DNA of 64,000 nt from JAKZRT01 sp965247915 (GCA_965247915.1 OZ252048.1:1922001-1986000); one strand, 5' to 3'. Counted from the first letter of the stretch, positions 1-9,682 are shown. Notes: generated by a model from the letters alone, not told the origin. Numbers and translations are program-made.

Positions 1-62
1 ACTTTCCCAATATTAGCGCGATTTTGCTTTTCTTTGTGATTATATCCCCTATTATCCTCTGC

Positions 63-521
63 ATGGTGGATATTGATGCATTCGATCAGAAAATCCTGCA
101 CCAATTACAGCGCGACGCGACCATTCCGCTCGAGAAACTGGGCGATGCGGTCGGGCTGTCGCGCAACGCGGTCTGGCGCCGCGTGCGCGCGCTCGAGGCG
201 ACAGGTGTCATCGCCCGGCGCGTGGCGATTCTCGACGCAGAAAAACTTGGCCTTGACCTTAGCGTCTTCATCTTTGTGCGCACCCGCGCCCACGACCCGG
301 ACTGGCTTGGCAAATTCGCCGCTGCCACCCGCGCCATGCCCCAGATTCAGGGCGCCTACCGGATGACCGGTGATCTCGACTATCTGATCCGGGCCCGGGT
401 GCGCGACATGGCCGATTATGACGCGCTTTATCAGCGGCTGATCCGCAAAGTCGAAATGTCGGACGTGTCGGCCAGCTTTGTGATGGAAGAGATCAAGGAA
501 ACCACCGCGCTGCCGGTCTAA
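63..521 (+). CDS. Lrp/AsnC family transcriptional regulator
   Basis: A 152-residue protein with the standard Lrp/AsnC layout. An N-terminal winged helix-turn-helix covers residues ~4-60 (DQKILHQLQRD followed by LSRNAVWRRVRALEATGVI), and a C-terminal RAM/AsnC ligand-binding domain carries the conserved G(A/D)YRMTGDLDYLI stretch and ends in ETTALPV. Proteins of this family bind DNA as octamers or dimers and sense amino acids. The ATG at 63 gives the usual family length; the frame is open to an ATG at 24, but those extra residues are hydrophobic and atypical. It converges on icd. It resembles the regulator at 34255-34716, so the window holds two paralogues. Effector and targets are unknown. Confidence 0.9.
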   Translation: MVDIDAFDQKILHQLQRDATIPLEKLGDAVGLSRNAVWRRVRALEATGVIARRVAILDAEKLGLDLSVFIFVRTRAHDPDWLGKFAAATRAMPQIQGAYRMTGDLDYLIRARVRDMADYDALYQRLIRKVEMSDVSASFVMEEIKETTALPV

Positions 522-613
522 TCAGCTACCGGTTCGCGCCCTTTGTATTCCGGGTATTTTCACTTTATCTAATAACTACAATTAGTTACAAGGTTGCTCA
601 TCCTTGAGCACAG

Positions 614-1825
614 TCAATTCAACGCCCGATCCAGATTTTCGTTGATCTTTTCCATGAACCCCGTCGTGGTCAGCCATTTCTGGTCGGGCCCCACCAAAAG
701 CGCCAGATCCTTTGTCATGTCACCCGCCTCGACGGTCTCGACGACCACCCGTTCCAGGGTTCCGGCAAACCTGGCCAGTGCGGCGTTGTCGTCGAGCTTG
801 GCCCGGTGCTTCAGCCCGCCGGTCCAGGCATAGATCGAGGCGATTGAATTGGTCGAAGTTGCCTTGCCGGCCTGATGCTGGCGATAGTGGCGGGTGACCG
901 TCCCATGCGCCGCTTCAGCTTCGACGATCTTGCCGTCCGGCGTCATCAACTGGCTGGTCATCAATCCCAGAGAACCAAAGCCTTGCGCGACGGTATCTGA
1001 CTGGACGTCGCCATCATAATTCTTGCAGGCCCAGACGAAGCCCCCCGACCATTTCATCGCCGCGGCCACCATGTCGTCGATCAGCCGGTGTTCGTAGGTG
1101 ATCCCGGCTTGCGCGAACTTGTCTTTGAATTCCTCGTCGAAAACCTTCTGGAACAGGATCATAAACTGACCATCGTATTGCTTCAGAATGGTGTTCTTGG
1201 TCGACAGATAGACCGGCCAGCCAAGCAACAGACCGTAATTCAGCGACGCCCGCGCAAAATCCATGATCGAGCCGTCGAGGTTGTACATGCCCATGTAAAC
1301 GCCCGACGACGGCGCCTTATAAACCTCGTGTTCGATGACCTCGCCATCGTCGCCGACAAACTTCATGCTCAGGGTGCCGGGGCCTGGAAATTTCATGTCG
1401 GTGGCGCGGTACTGGTCGCCAAAAGCGTGGCGTCCGATCACGATCGGCCGGGTCCAGCCCGGCACCAGCCGCGGCACGTTGCGGCAGATGATCGGCGCGC
1501 GAAACACCACACCACCGAGGATATTGCGGATCGTGCCATTGGGGCTGCGCCACATCTTTTTCAGGCCAAATTCCTCGACCCGCGCCTCATCCGGCGTGAT
1601 GGTCGCGCATTTGACGCCGACGCCGACTTGCTTGATCTTTTCGGCCGCATCGATGGTGATCTGGTCTTCGGTGCGGTCGCGTTCCTCGATGCCCAGGTCG
1701 TAATAAATCAGATCCACGTCCAGATAGGGCAGGATCAGTTTTTTCTTGATAAAGTCCCAGATGATGCGGGTCATTTCGTCACCGTCGAGCTCGACGATCG
1801 GGTTTTCGACTTTGATCTTGGTCAT
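614..1825 (-). CDS. icd: NADP-dependent isocitrate dehydrogenase
   Basis: 403 residues, the normal length for the homodimeric eukaryote-like NADP-IDH used by alphaproteobacteria. The enzyme oxidatively decarboxylates isocitrate to 2-oxoglutarate in the TCA cycle and yields NADPH. The N-terminus (VELDGDEMTRIIWDFIK), the substrate loop SPNGTIRNILGG, the arginine-containing CRNVPRLVPGW and the Mg-binding IDDMVAAAMKWSGGFVWACKN-type segment are all recognisable. No frameshift is seen. A perfect 8-4-8 dyad lies 76-95 bases upstream of the start codon and may be an operator. Confidence 0.97.
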   Translation of the reverse strand: MTKIKVENPIVELDGDEMTRIIWDFIKKKLILPYLDVDLIYYDLGIEERDRTEDQITIDAAEKIKQVGVGVKCATITPDEARVEEFGLKKMWRSPNGTIRNILGGVVFRAPIICRNVPRLVPGWTRPIVIGRHAFGDQYRATDMKFPGPGTLSMKFVGDDGEVIEHEVYKAPSSGVYMGMYNLDGSIMDFARASLNYGLLLGWPVYLSTKNTILKQYDGQFMILFQKVFDEEFKDKFAQAGITYEHRLIDDMVAAAMKWSGGFVWACKNYDGDVQSDTVAQGFGSLGLMTSQLMTPDGKIVEAEAAHGTVTRHYRQHQAGKATSTNSIASIYAWTGGLKHRAKLDDNAALARFAGTLERVVVETVEAGDMTKDLALLVGPDQKWLTTTGFMEKINENLDRALN

Positions 1826-1900
1826 AAAGGCCCCCTTGGCCGGCTTCGGGTGAATCGGATTTGGTGCCCGGATACCCTATCCGTATCAGCGGCGAAAGGG

Positions 1901-1920
1901 CTGTATACGTTTGTATACAG
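1901..1920. promoter_or_regulatory. Perfect 8-4-8 inverted repeat upstream of icd
   Basis: CTGTATAC at 1901-1908 and GTATACAG at 1913-1920 are exact reverse complements around GTTT. Each arm contains the self-complementary core GTATAC, so it can also be read as two GTATAC sites 12 bp apart. It lies 76-95 bp before the icd start, between icd and the small gene at 1950-2204. Short GT-AC cores of this kind are typical of GntR/FadR-type operators; the regulator is not identifiable here. Confidence 0.5.
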
Positions 1921-1949
1921 TTTGGTGCGGAGGTGGGTCGGCGGATGCC

Positions 1950-2204
1950 TCAGGTGGTCGGCGTCACGTCGTCGGAAACGTCGGGCTTGGGCGGTGTTTT
2001 CACCGCGCCCATTTCGACGACCTCGCGCCCGCGCGCTTCGGCCCGATAATATCGGATCGCAGTCAGATAGGCCTCTTGCATAGTGGTCGAGGTATCGCCC
2101 AAAACCTTGGATACCTGGGTGACAAGGTCTTCGTTGCCGGTCTGTTTGGCCTTGGCCAAAGTGTCGCGGGCCAGTTCTTCGGCAAGACGTTCCAGCAACA
2201 ACAT
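1950..2204 (-). CDS. Small conserved protein of unknown function (84 aa)
   Basis: I do not recognise a named family. The N-terminal two thirds are strongly helical and charged (ERLAEELARDTLAKAKQTG, then an alanine/tyrosine-rich helix with AIRYYRAEARGRE). The tail is proline- and threonine-rich and acidic, probably disordered. There is no signal peptide, membrane segment or cysteine. Its start lies eight bases beyond the stop of the alpha/beta hydrolase gene upstream, so the two are probably co-transcribed. The coding call rests on frame length, sensible composition and tight spacing. Confidence 0.7.
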   Translation of the reverse strand: MLLLERLAEELARDTLAKAKQTGNEDLVTQVSKVLGDTSTTMQEAYLTAIRYYRAEARGREVVEMGAVKTPPKPDVSDDVTPTT

Positions 2205-2212
2205 CTGCGGTC

Positions 2213-2866
2213 CTATCGTGTAGTTTCGGTCAGCCGGCGCCGGACATAGCCGTCAACGGTGCCGATCATGGTCTCCATATGCGGGTCTTCAAAAAAGTGC
2301 CCGGCGCCATCAATCTCAGTATGGGTGACGATAATACCCTTTTGTTCGTGCAGTTTATCGACCAGCGCATATGTGTCTTTGGGTGGTGCGACGCGGTCGG
2401 CCGATCCGTTCAGAATCAGACCCGACGACGGGCAGGGCGCCAGGAACGAGAAATCGTACATGTTGGCCGGGGGCGAGGCGCTGATAAATCCGGTGATCTC
2501 GGGCCGCCGCATCAAAAGCTGCATGCCGATCCAGGCCCCGAACGAAAACCCCGCCACCCAGCAGTGTTTCGAGTTCTGGTTCATCGACTGCAGGTAATCC
2601 AGCGCCGAGGCTGCATCGGAAAGCTCGCCGATGCCCTGATCGTATTCGCCCTGGCTGCGGCCAACGCCCCGGAAATTGAACCGCAGCACCGTAAAGCCCA
2701 TGTCGAAGAACGCATAATGCAGGTTATAGACAACGCGGTTGTTCATGGTGCCGCCGAACTGGGGATGCGGGTGCAAAATGATCGCAATCGGCGCGTCTTT
2801 TTCCTTCTGTGGGTGATAGCGGCCTTCCAGCCGGCCTTCGGGGCCGGGAAAAATTACCTCGGGCAT
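2213..2866 (-). CDS. Alpha/beta hydrolase
   Basis: 217 residues with the alpha/beta-hydrolase fold landmarks. The oxyanion-region strand-turn ILHPHPQFGG is followed by LRFNFRGVGRSQG, the nucleophile elbow G-F-S-F-G (Ser in the GxSxG motif, about residue 108), the acid region NGSADRVAPP and the catalytic histidine in GAGHFFEDP. The HPHPxxGGTMxN signature belongs to a conserved bacterial family of small cytoplasmic hydrolases whose substrate is unknown. It heads a two-gene unit with the 84-aa protein and diverges from iscR, with the Fe-S regulator's dyad in between. Confidence 0.85.
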   Translation of the reverse strand: MPEVIFPGPEGRLEGRYHPQKEKDAPIAIILHPHPQFGGTMNNRVVYNLHYAFFDMGFTVLRFNFRGVGRSQGEYDQGIGELSDAASALDYLQSMNQNSKHCWVAGFSFGAWIGMQLLMRRPEITGFISASPPANMYDFSFLAPCPSSGLILNGSADRVAPPKDTYALVDKLHEQKGIIVTHTEIDGAGHFFEDPHMETMIGTVDGYVRRRLTETTR

Positions 2867-2930
2867 ATGGTCTTCCGGTCCTTCATGCAGGTATCATCCG
2901 GTCCGGCGTTGACCGGTTTTGGCGAATACC

Positions 2931-2945
2931 TTAGAACTATTCTAA
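2931..2945. promoter_or_regulatory. Perfect dyad upstream of iscR (candidate iron/IscR box)
   Basis: TTAGAA (2931-2936) and TTCTAA (2940-2945) are exact reverse complements around CTA. The site lies 79-93 bp before the iscR start, in the divergent promoter region with the hydrolase gene. AT-rich dyads in front of iscR/suf genes in Rhodobacterales have been described as iron-responsive (Iron-Rhodo-box/IscR-type) sites; assigning this one is inference. A near-copy occurs inside the downstream desulfurase gene at 4212-4226. Confidence 0.6.
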
Positions 2946-3023
2946 TCTCTGGCGGCCGTGCGCCACCGGGGCCTTCGTGAGGTAATGAACCTCTGGCGCG
3001 GCGTCAATAACTTAAGGGACACA

Positions 3024-3482
3024 ATGAAGCTGAGCACCAAGGGACGTTACGCCATGGTGGCGTTGACCGATCTGGCGGGGCAACCCGACGGTGCCCTGGT
3101 CGCGCTGTCTGAAATTTCGCGCCGCCAGGACATATCGCTGCCATACCTGGAGCAGTTGTTTGTCAAGCTGCGCCGCGCAAATCTGGTCAAAAGCGTGCGC
3201 GGTCCGGGGGGCGGATACCGGCTGGCACGACCTGCCTCGGACGTGCGGGTGGTCGAGATAATGGAGGCGGTGGATGAAACCGTGGATGCGATGCACAAAG
3301 GGGCTGGCGCCTCGGGCGGGGCCAGCGGATCGAAAGCGCAATCGCTGACCAATCGCCTGTGGGAAAGCCTGTCGGCGCATGTCTATGTGTTCTTGCACCA
3401 GACCCGGCTTTCTGACGTCACAGGAAACGAGCTGGCACCTTGCCCTGCGGTGCCCTCGCTTTTCGAGGTGGTAGACGAATGA
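3024..3482 (+). CDS. iscR: Rrf2/IscR family regulator with a single cysteine
   Basis: 152 residues from the ATG at 3024 (MKLSTKGRYAMVALTDLA), the canonical Rrf2 start; longer upstream starts would add unrelated residues. The winged helix-turn-helix with the GPGGGYRLARP wing is clear. In E. coli IscR three cysteines and a histidine near residues 92-107 hold a [2Fe-2S] cluster. Here that segment is a Gly/Ser/Ala stretch (KGAGASGGASGS) and the only cysteine in the protein is Cys140. This matches the unusual Rhodobacter-type IscR, which ligates its cluster with one cysteine. Its stop overlaps the next start (ATGA), so it is the first gene of the suf operon and probably its own repressor. Confidence 0.92.
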   Translation: MKLSTKGRYAMVALTDLAGQPDGALVALSEISRRQDISLPYLEQLFVKLRRANLVKSVRGPGGGYRLARPASDVRVVEIMEAVDETVDAMHKGAGASGGASGSKAQSLTNRLWESLSAHVYVFLHQTRLSDVTGNELAPCPAVPSLFEVVDE

Positions 3483-4561
3483 GCGACCGGATTTATCTGG
3501 ACTGGAACGCCACCGCGCCTTTGCGCGACGAAGCGCGCGCGGCGATGATCGCGGCGATGGACGCGGTCGGCAATCCGTCGTCGGCGCATGGCGAAGGGCG
3601 GGCCGCAAAGGGGATCGTCGACCGCGCCCGCGATTCTGTGGCTGCCGCTGTCGGTTGCAAACCCAAAGAGGTTGTCTTTACCTCGGGCGCCACCGAGGCC
3701 GCGTCGGTCTTGGGGCGCGTGCCGGACGGCACTGCGGTCATGGTCGATGAGACAGCGCATGACGCGCTTTGGGCGCATATCGACTTGACCGGGTCAAACC
3801 AGCGCCCCACGGGGCCGGGACATGTCTTGGCCATGGGACTGGCCAACGGCGAAACCGGCATGATTACCGCGCCGCCCGAGAAGATCGACGGACAGTTCGC
3901 CTATGGGGCGCTGAAGGCCGACAGCCTTTTTCTGGACATCACCCAAGCCGTCGGGCGCGTCCCGTTCGCATTCTCGTGGTGTGACGCCGATCTTGCGGTG
4001 CTGTCAGCGCACAAATTCGGCGGCCCAAAGGGCGTAGGTGCGCTGATCGTTCGCGACGGGTTGGATATCGTGGCCTTGTCGAAAGGCGGCGGCCAGGAAA
4101 TGGGCCGCCGGTCGGGGACAGAAAATGTGATCGGGATCGCCGGATTTGGCGCAGCGGCGGCGGCTGCAATGCGTGAATTGGACGCCGGTGCGTGGAAAAA
4201 GGTTGCGCAACTTAGAAATATTCTAGAAAGCACTCTCGCATCCCGGTCAAAAATGACTATTTTTGTCGGGAATAGGTCTGATCGCCTGCCCAACACGTCG
4301 TGCTTTGCCACGCCGGGCTGGAAGGGCGAGACCCAGGTGATGGCGATGGACCTTGCCGGATATGCGATCAGCGCCGGGTCGGCCTGTTCCAGCGGCAAGG
4401 TGCGGACAAGCCGCGTGTTAGGGGCCATGGGGTATGACGGTGACACTGCACGGTCTGTCGTCCGGGTCTCGCTAGGAGTGACGACGACCGAGGCCGAAGT
4501 GCTCGGGTTTGCCGAGGCTTGGATAGGGGCTTGGGAAAAACACTGCCAGCGGGCAGCGTGA
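3479..4561 (+). CDS. Cysteine desulfurase, IscS/NifS type (group I)
   Basis: 360 residues, class V PLP aminotransferase fold. The start at 3479 overlaps the iscR stop; an earlier in-frame ATG would run into iscR. The PLP lysine is in SAHKFGGPKGVGAL (about K179) and the catalytic cysteine in the mobile loop SAGSACSSGKVRTS (about C303). The CSSG context marks a group I (IscS/NifS-like) enzyme, whereas the sufS at 10260 is group II. It takes sulfur from cysteine as an enzyme persulfide for Fe-S assembly. Having both types in one operon is common in Rhodobacterales. An iscR-like dyad sits inside the gene at 4212-4226. Confidence 0.9.
   Translation: MSDRIYLDWNATAPLRDEARAAMIAAMDAVGNPSSAHGEGRAAKGIVDRARDSVAAAVGCKPKEVVFTSGATEAASVLGRVPDGTAVMVDETAHDALWAHIDLTGSNQRPTGPGHVLAMGLANGETGMITAPPEKIDGQFAYGALKADSLFLDITQAVGRVPFAFSWCDADLAVLSAHKFGGPKGVGALIVRDGLDIVALSKGGGQEMGRRSGTENVIGIAGFGAAAAAAMRELDAGAWKKVAQLRNILESTLASRSKMTIFVGNRSDRLPNTSCFATPGWKGETQVMAMDLAGYAISAGSACSSGKVRTSRVLGAMGYDGDTARSVVRVSLGVTTTEAEVLGFAEAWIGAWEKHCQRAA
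4212..4226. promoter_or_regulatory. Intragenic near-copy of the iscR upstream dyad
   Basis: TTAGAA (4212-4217), ATA, TTCTAG (4221-4226): the same half-site, the same 3-bp spacer and one mismatch relative to the perfect dyad at 2931-2945. It lies within the desulfurase reading frame, 352 bp before sufB. It may be an internal operator or promoter element, or chance; its AT-richness stands out from the GC-rich surroundings. Confidence 0.3.
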
Positions 4562-4577
4562 TGGAAAAGGGGGACCG

Positions 4578-6098
<1,521 letters not shown>

Positions 6099-6101
6099 GC
6101 A

Positions 6102-6419
6102 ATGTCTGGCAACGCGTTAGAAGAATGGCTCATGACCCGGCTGGACCATCCGAGGCATCTTGATCCGACCCGGATCGGTGGTTTGGCGGGCCTGGCTGCC
6201 GGCTTTTTTACCGGGCTGATTCTGTATGCCTATTTGGGTCCTGTGGCCGGCGGGGTCGGCGGTATTGTGGTGGCCGTGGTTATGGGAAGCCGTGTGTCCC
6301 AGCGCCTGTTGCGGCGTTCCGAGGCAAAGCGCAGTGCTGCGATGATTGCGAAACGCGCGGCCCAGACGCGCCAGCAGGAACAGATGATTGCCGCGATGAA
6401 GGGAGAGGAAGAAGAATGA
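6102..6419 (+). CDS. Small two-helix membrane protein in the suf operon
   Basis: 105 residues, function unknown. Two closely spaced hydrophobic segments (about residues 27-46 and 49-64; IGGLAGLAAGFFTGLILYAYL and GGVGGIVVAVVMG) are followed by a basic, glutamine-rich cytoplasmic helix (RRSEAKRSAAMIAKRAAQTR) and an acidic tail. The gene starts 3 bp after the sufB stop and its stop overlaps the cupin start. An alternative start at 6132 (MTRLDHP) would trim ten residues. Position implies co-transcription with suf, but no role is established from sequence. Confidence 0.7.
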   Translation: MSGNALEEWLMTRLDHPRHLDPTRIGGLAGLAAGFFTGLILYAYLGPVAGGVGGIVVAVVMGSRVSQRLLRRSEAKRSAAMIAKRAAQTRQQEQMIAAMKGEEEE

Positions 6420-6934
6420 CTCGCGCCCTTAATAACCCCGTTGTCACGCTTGCTGATTTGCCGGTTCAGCCGTTTTCGCCGCACGGCGATGAACACGATA
6501 AATTCGGGGCGCGGATATCATCCATCACCGCGGATTCCGAGGAATTCGGTCTGGGCGCGATGTACGTTCGCGTCGCGCCCGGCAAGCGCGCTTTTCCGGT
6601 TCACAACCATCTGGCCAACGACGAGATGTTTATCGTTCTCGAGGGCGAAGGCACCTATCGGTTTGGCGAAGATGAACACGCCGTCAAGGCAGGTGATGTT
6701 TGTCTGGCCCCCAAAGGCGGCAAGGAAATGGCGCACCAGTTGATTAACTCTGGCGCGGAAGACCTTGTTTATATTGGGCTTTCAACGATGTCCGACCCGG
6801 ATATCGTTGAATACCCCGACAGCGGAAAATTTGCCGCAATGTCCATCTGGCCCGGAAAGAGCTTTTTCCAGGCGCACCTTCGGCATATCGGGCGTCGCGA
6901 GGACACCCGCGACTATTGGGAAGGCGAGCTTTGA
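6416..6934 (+). CDS. Cupin-domain protein in the suf operon
   Basis: 172 residues with a single cupin beta-barrel. Metal ligands are visible in motif 1 (PVHNHLANDEMFIVLEGEGTY: His, His, Glu) and a matching motif 2 lies in GDVCLAPKGGKEMAHQLIN (His). This is a plausible metal-binding cupin, enzymatic or sensory. Substrate cannot be read from sequence. It overlaps the genes on both sides by one to four bases, so it is translationally coupled within the operon. An additional C-terminal extension of ~50 residues (DYWEGEL end) is typical of cupins annotated as hypothetical in roseobacters. Confidence 0.8.
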   Translation: MTRALNNPVVTLADLPVQPFSPHGDEHDKFGARISSITADSEEFGLGAMYVRVAPGKRAFPVHNHLANDEMFIVLEGEGTYRFGEDEHAVKAGDVCLAPKGGKEMAHQLINSGAEDLVYIGLSTMSDPDIVEYPDSGKFAAMSIWPGKSFFQAHLRHIGRREDTRDYWEGEL

Positions 6935-7110
6935 TGCAACAACATGTGAAATACGGTTTGGTGGTTTTTGGTGCCCTGTTGTTTGTCGGCTGGATCACCG
7001 GTATGGGCGGCAGCCTGGTGCCCAACCTGGTATTCAGCGCCGCAATGGGCGTTATGGCGGGCGGATGTTTTTGGCTGGTAATAAAGTACGTGGGAAAACG
7101 CGGCAAATAG
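6934..7110 (+). CDS. Tiny membrane protein (58 aa)
   Basis: The ATG at 6934 overlaps the cupin stop (TGATG). The product has two hydrophobic segments (YGLVVFGALLFVGWITGMG and LVFSAAMGVMAGGCFWLVI) and a basic C-terminus (KYVGKRGK), consistent with a small inner-membrane hairpin. No family is recognised. Only 30 bp separate its stop from sufC. Coding status is supported by the coupled start and coherent membrane pattern. Confidence 0.6.
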   Translation: MQQHVKYGLVVFGALLFVGWITGMGGSLVPNLVFSAAMGVMAGGCFWLVIKYVGKRGK

Positions 7111-7140
7111 CTTGGCCTAATAGGCGAGTAAGGAATAGGA

Positions 7141-7896
7141 ATGTTAGAAATCAGTAACCTGCACGTCAAACTTGAAGAAGAAGACAAGGCGATACTGAAG
7201 GGTGTCGACCTGACGGTCGAGGCGGGCAGCGTACATGCTATCATGGGTCCGAACGGGTCGGGCAAATCAACCTTGTCCTACGTGCTGTCGGGCCGTGACG
7301 GGTACGAAGTGACCGCGGGCTCGGTGCGCCTGGGCGGCGAAGACCTGCTGGAGCTCGCGCCCGAAGAACGCGCCGCGGCCGGACTTTTCCTAGCCTTTCA
7401 ATACCCGGTCGAAATTCCTGGTGTGGGCAACATGACCTTTCTGCGGACGGCTGTGAATGCGCAGCGCGCGGCGCGCGGCGCGCCCGAGATCAGCGCCGCT
7501 GAATTTTTGAAAGACATCCGGGCAAAGGCCAAGGAACTGAAAATCGACGCTGATATGCTGAAGCGTCCGGTCAACGTGGGTTTTTCGGGTGGCGAGAAAA
7601 AGCGCAACGAAATATTGCAGATGGCCATGCTCGAGCCCAAGATGTGCATCCTCGATGAAACCGACTCGGGTCTTGACGTTGACGCGATGAAGCTGGTTGC
7701 GAAGGGGGTAAACGCGCTGCGCGATGCGGGCCGGGCATTTCTGGTGATCACCCATTATCAGCGGCTTTTGGACCATATCGAACCGGATGTGGTGCATATC
7801 ATGGTCGATGGCCGGATCGTTCAATCCGGCGGGCCGCAATTGGCGCTGGAAGTCGAGACCAACGGCTATACCGGATTTCTTGAGGAGACCGCCTGA
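7141..7896 (+). CDS. sufC: Fe-S assembly ATPase SufC
   Basis: 251 residues, ABC-type ATPase. Walker A GPNGSGKST is at residues 36-44, the Q-loop at LFLAFQYPVEIPG, the signature motif at SGGEKKRNEILQM and Walker B at CILDETDSGLDVDAM, followed by the switch histidine ITHYQR. SufC powers conformational change of the SufBD scaffold rather than transport. A GGAATAGGA leader precedes the ATG. Its stop overlaps the sufD start. Confidence 0.97.
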   Translation: MLEISNLHVKLEEEDKAILKGVDLTVEAGSVHAIMGPNGSGKSTLSYVLSGRDGYEVTAGSVRLGGEDLLELAPEERAAAGLFLAFQYPVEIPGVGNMTFLRTAVNAQRAARGAPEISAAEFLKDIRAKAKELKIDADMLKRPVNVGFSGGEKKRNEILQMAMLEPKMCILDETDSGLDVDAMKLVAKGVNALRDAGRAFLVITHYQRLLDHIEPDVVHIMVDGRIVQSGGPQLALEVETNGYTGFLEETA

Positions 7897-9179
7897 TGGC
7901 GTTGGCCGAGGCCATTTTGGACACGACCGACGCCCGGATTGCGGCGCTCGACCTTCCGTCTTTGTCCGGATGGGCCGGTCCGGCGCGTCGGGCGGCGCTG
8001 GCGAGGGTTCGCGCAATGGGTCTGCCCATGCGCCGCGACGAATATTGGCGGTTCACGCGCCCTGACTTGCTTGTCGCGCCGCATCCTCAGCCGGCGCAAG
8101 TGTTTCAACACGACGAAGCCCCGCTGTTCGACCAGATCGATTGCCTGAAAATCGTCTTTGTCGATGGCGTCTATTCCCCCGAAGCCTCGGACAATCTGGT
8201 GAGCGCGGGCGCGACCGTCGAGCGGCTGGCGGATGTGGCTGACCGAGACATTCATTGGGCGAGCGATATTTACGGGGTTCTGGAAACCGACGGTCAGAGC
8301 CCAGTAAACAGGCCATTGGCCGCGCTCAACACGGCCGCAGCAACCGATGGGGTTCTGATTAGGGTTGCTACCAAGGTCAAGCGACCGATTTCGCTGATTT
8401 ATGTCCATTCCTCTGAATGCTCCGACGCCATTCTGCACCATATTGTCAAAGTCGAGGCGGGTGGCGATGTGACGGTCCTGGAAAACGGCCCCGCCGCCGC
8501 GCGATTTAACAATGTAATCGAGATCGATGTGGCCGAAGGCGGTACTTTTCACCACATCCGTGCCCAGGGCCGCGACCACCAACGCCTGGCCGCGACCCAC
8601 ATATTTGCGCGCCTCGCACGCGAGGCAGTGTTCAAATCGTTCACGCTGTGCGTCAACGGTGTCTTGACCCGCAATGAGGCGGTCATTGATATCCAGGGCG
8701 ATTTTGCCACCGCGCACATTGCCGGGGCGGCGGTCGGCGACGGCGAATTTCACCATGATGATACCATTTTCGTGACCCATGACGCGGTGGACTGCGAAAG
8801 CCGTCAGGTGTTCAAGAAGGTGCTGCGAAATGGCGCCGCCGGGGTTTTTCAGGGCAAGATTCTGGTCAAGCGAGGGGCGCAGAAAACCGATGGCTATCAA
8901 ATCAGCCAGTCGCTTTTGCTGGACGAAGACAGTGTCTTTCTGGCCAAGCCCGAGCTTGAGATCTATGCCGACGATGTCATCTGTTCGCACGGCTCGACCT
9001 CGGGCGCGATTGACGAAAGTGCCATGTTTTACCTGCGATCGCGCGGCATTTCGCAGGCAGCGGCGCAAGACCTGCTGGTCTTGGCGTTTCTTGCCGAAGC
9101 GATTGACGAGGTCGAAGCACCGGCAATTTCCGGCGAGATATTGCGGGTACTGACCGGCTGGCTGGAACGCAGGCGGTAA
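7896..9179 (+). CDS. sufD: Fe-S assembly protein SufD
   Basis: 427 residues with the SufB/SufD beta-helix family core in the C-terminal half. Motifs include RNEAVIDIQGD, HHDDTIFVTHDAVDCESRQ, FKKVLRNGAAGVFQGKI, QKTDGYQISQSLLL and the cysteine-histidine segment DDVICSHGSTSGAIDE. SufD pairs with SufB and contributes the histidine side of the cluster-forming interface. The N-terminal domain (WAGPARRAALARVRAMGLP, RRDEYWRFTRPD) is typical of alphaproteobacterial SufD. Start overlaps the sufC stop by one base. Confidence 0.95.
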   Translation: MALAEAILDTTDARIAALDLPSLSGWAGPARRAALARVRAMGLPMRRDEYWRFTRPDLLVAPHPQPAQVFQHDEAPLFDQIDCLKIVFVDGVYSPEASDNLVSAGATVERLADVADRDIHWASDIYGVLETDGQSPVNRPLAALNTAAATDGVLIRVATKVKRPISLIYVHSSECSDAILHHIVKVEAGGDVTVLENGPAAARFNNVIEIDVAEGGTFHHIRAQGRDHQRLAATHIFARLAREAVFKSFTLCVNGVLTRNEAVIDIQGDFATAHIAGAAVGDGEFHHDDTIFVTHDAVDCESRQVFKKVLRNGAAGVFQGKILVKRGAQKTDGYQISQSLLLDEDSVFLAKPELEIYADDVICSHGSTSGAIDESAMFYLRSRGISQAAAQDLLVLAFLAEAIDEVEAPAISGEILRVLTGWLERRR

Positions 9180-9184
9180 GTCGG

Positions 9185-9682
9185 ATGTCTTTGGTCGCTG
9201 ATATCGCAAAAAGCTACTGGGCACCGGGTGCTGTGGTTGCGACACGCCTGCGCGCCGTCAGCGAACCACAGGCCCTTGCCACGCTAATGGGCGCCTGCCT
9301 GTTGATTTTTGTCGGCCAATGGCCGGTGCTCGCGCGCGCCGCATTCCTTAACCCTGAGATCGAGCTTCAGGCGCGGCTTGGCGGCGCTATGCTGGCCTGG
9401 ATATTTATCATGCCGCTGGTCATTTATGTGGTCACGGCGGTAATCTGGGCCGCGACGCGGACGCTCAGGCTTAGTATCTCGGGGCTTGCGGTTAGGTTTG
9501 TGGTGTTCTGGGGGCTGTTGGCAGCGACACCGATTTGGCTTTTGCACGGACTGTTCCGCGGATTTGCCGGCAACAATTGGGCAACCGACATTTTGGGAAT
9601 TTCAGTTTTGGCCGCGCTTGTCTGGGTCTGGTTCGGTGGTTTTCGGGCGGCGCTGCGGCAGACCGCGGGGCTGGGCGAATGA
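9185..9682 (+). CDS. Yip1-like integral membrane protein, first of a pair
   Basis: 165 residues with four to five hydrophobic segments (ATLMGACLLIFVGQWPVL, MLAWIFIMPLVIYVVTAVIWA, FVVFWGLLAATPIWLLHGLF, ILGISVLAALVWVWFGGF). The overall pattern fits the Yip1/DUF1282-like family of small polytopic proteins commonly seen inside rhodobacterial suf operons. Starts 5 bp after sufD and its stop overlaps the start of the second member, so it belongs to the operon. No enzymatic motif is present. Confidence 0.65.
   Translation: MSLVADIAKSYWAPGAVVATRLRAVSEPQALATLMGACLLIFVGQWPVLARAAFLNPEIELQARLGGAMLAWIFIMPLVIYVVTAVIWAATRTLRLSISGLAVRFVVFWGLLAATPIWLLHGLFRGFAGNNWATDILGISVLAALVWVWFGGFRAALRQTAGLGE

Noticed and set aside
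573..588. TAACTA-CAAT-TAGTTA inverted repeat between the convergent AsnC and icd genes
   Set aside because: Perfect but short, AT-rich and without a T-run; neither a convincing terminator nor at a promoter.
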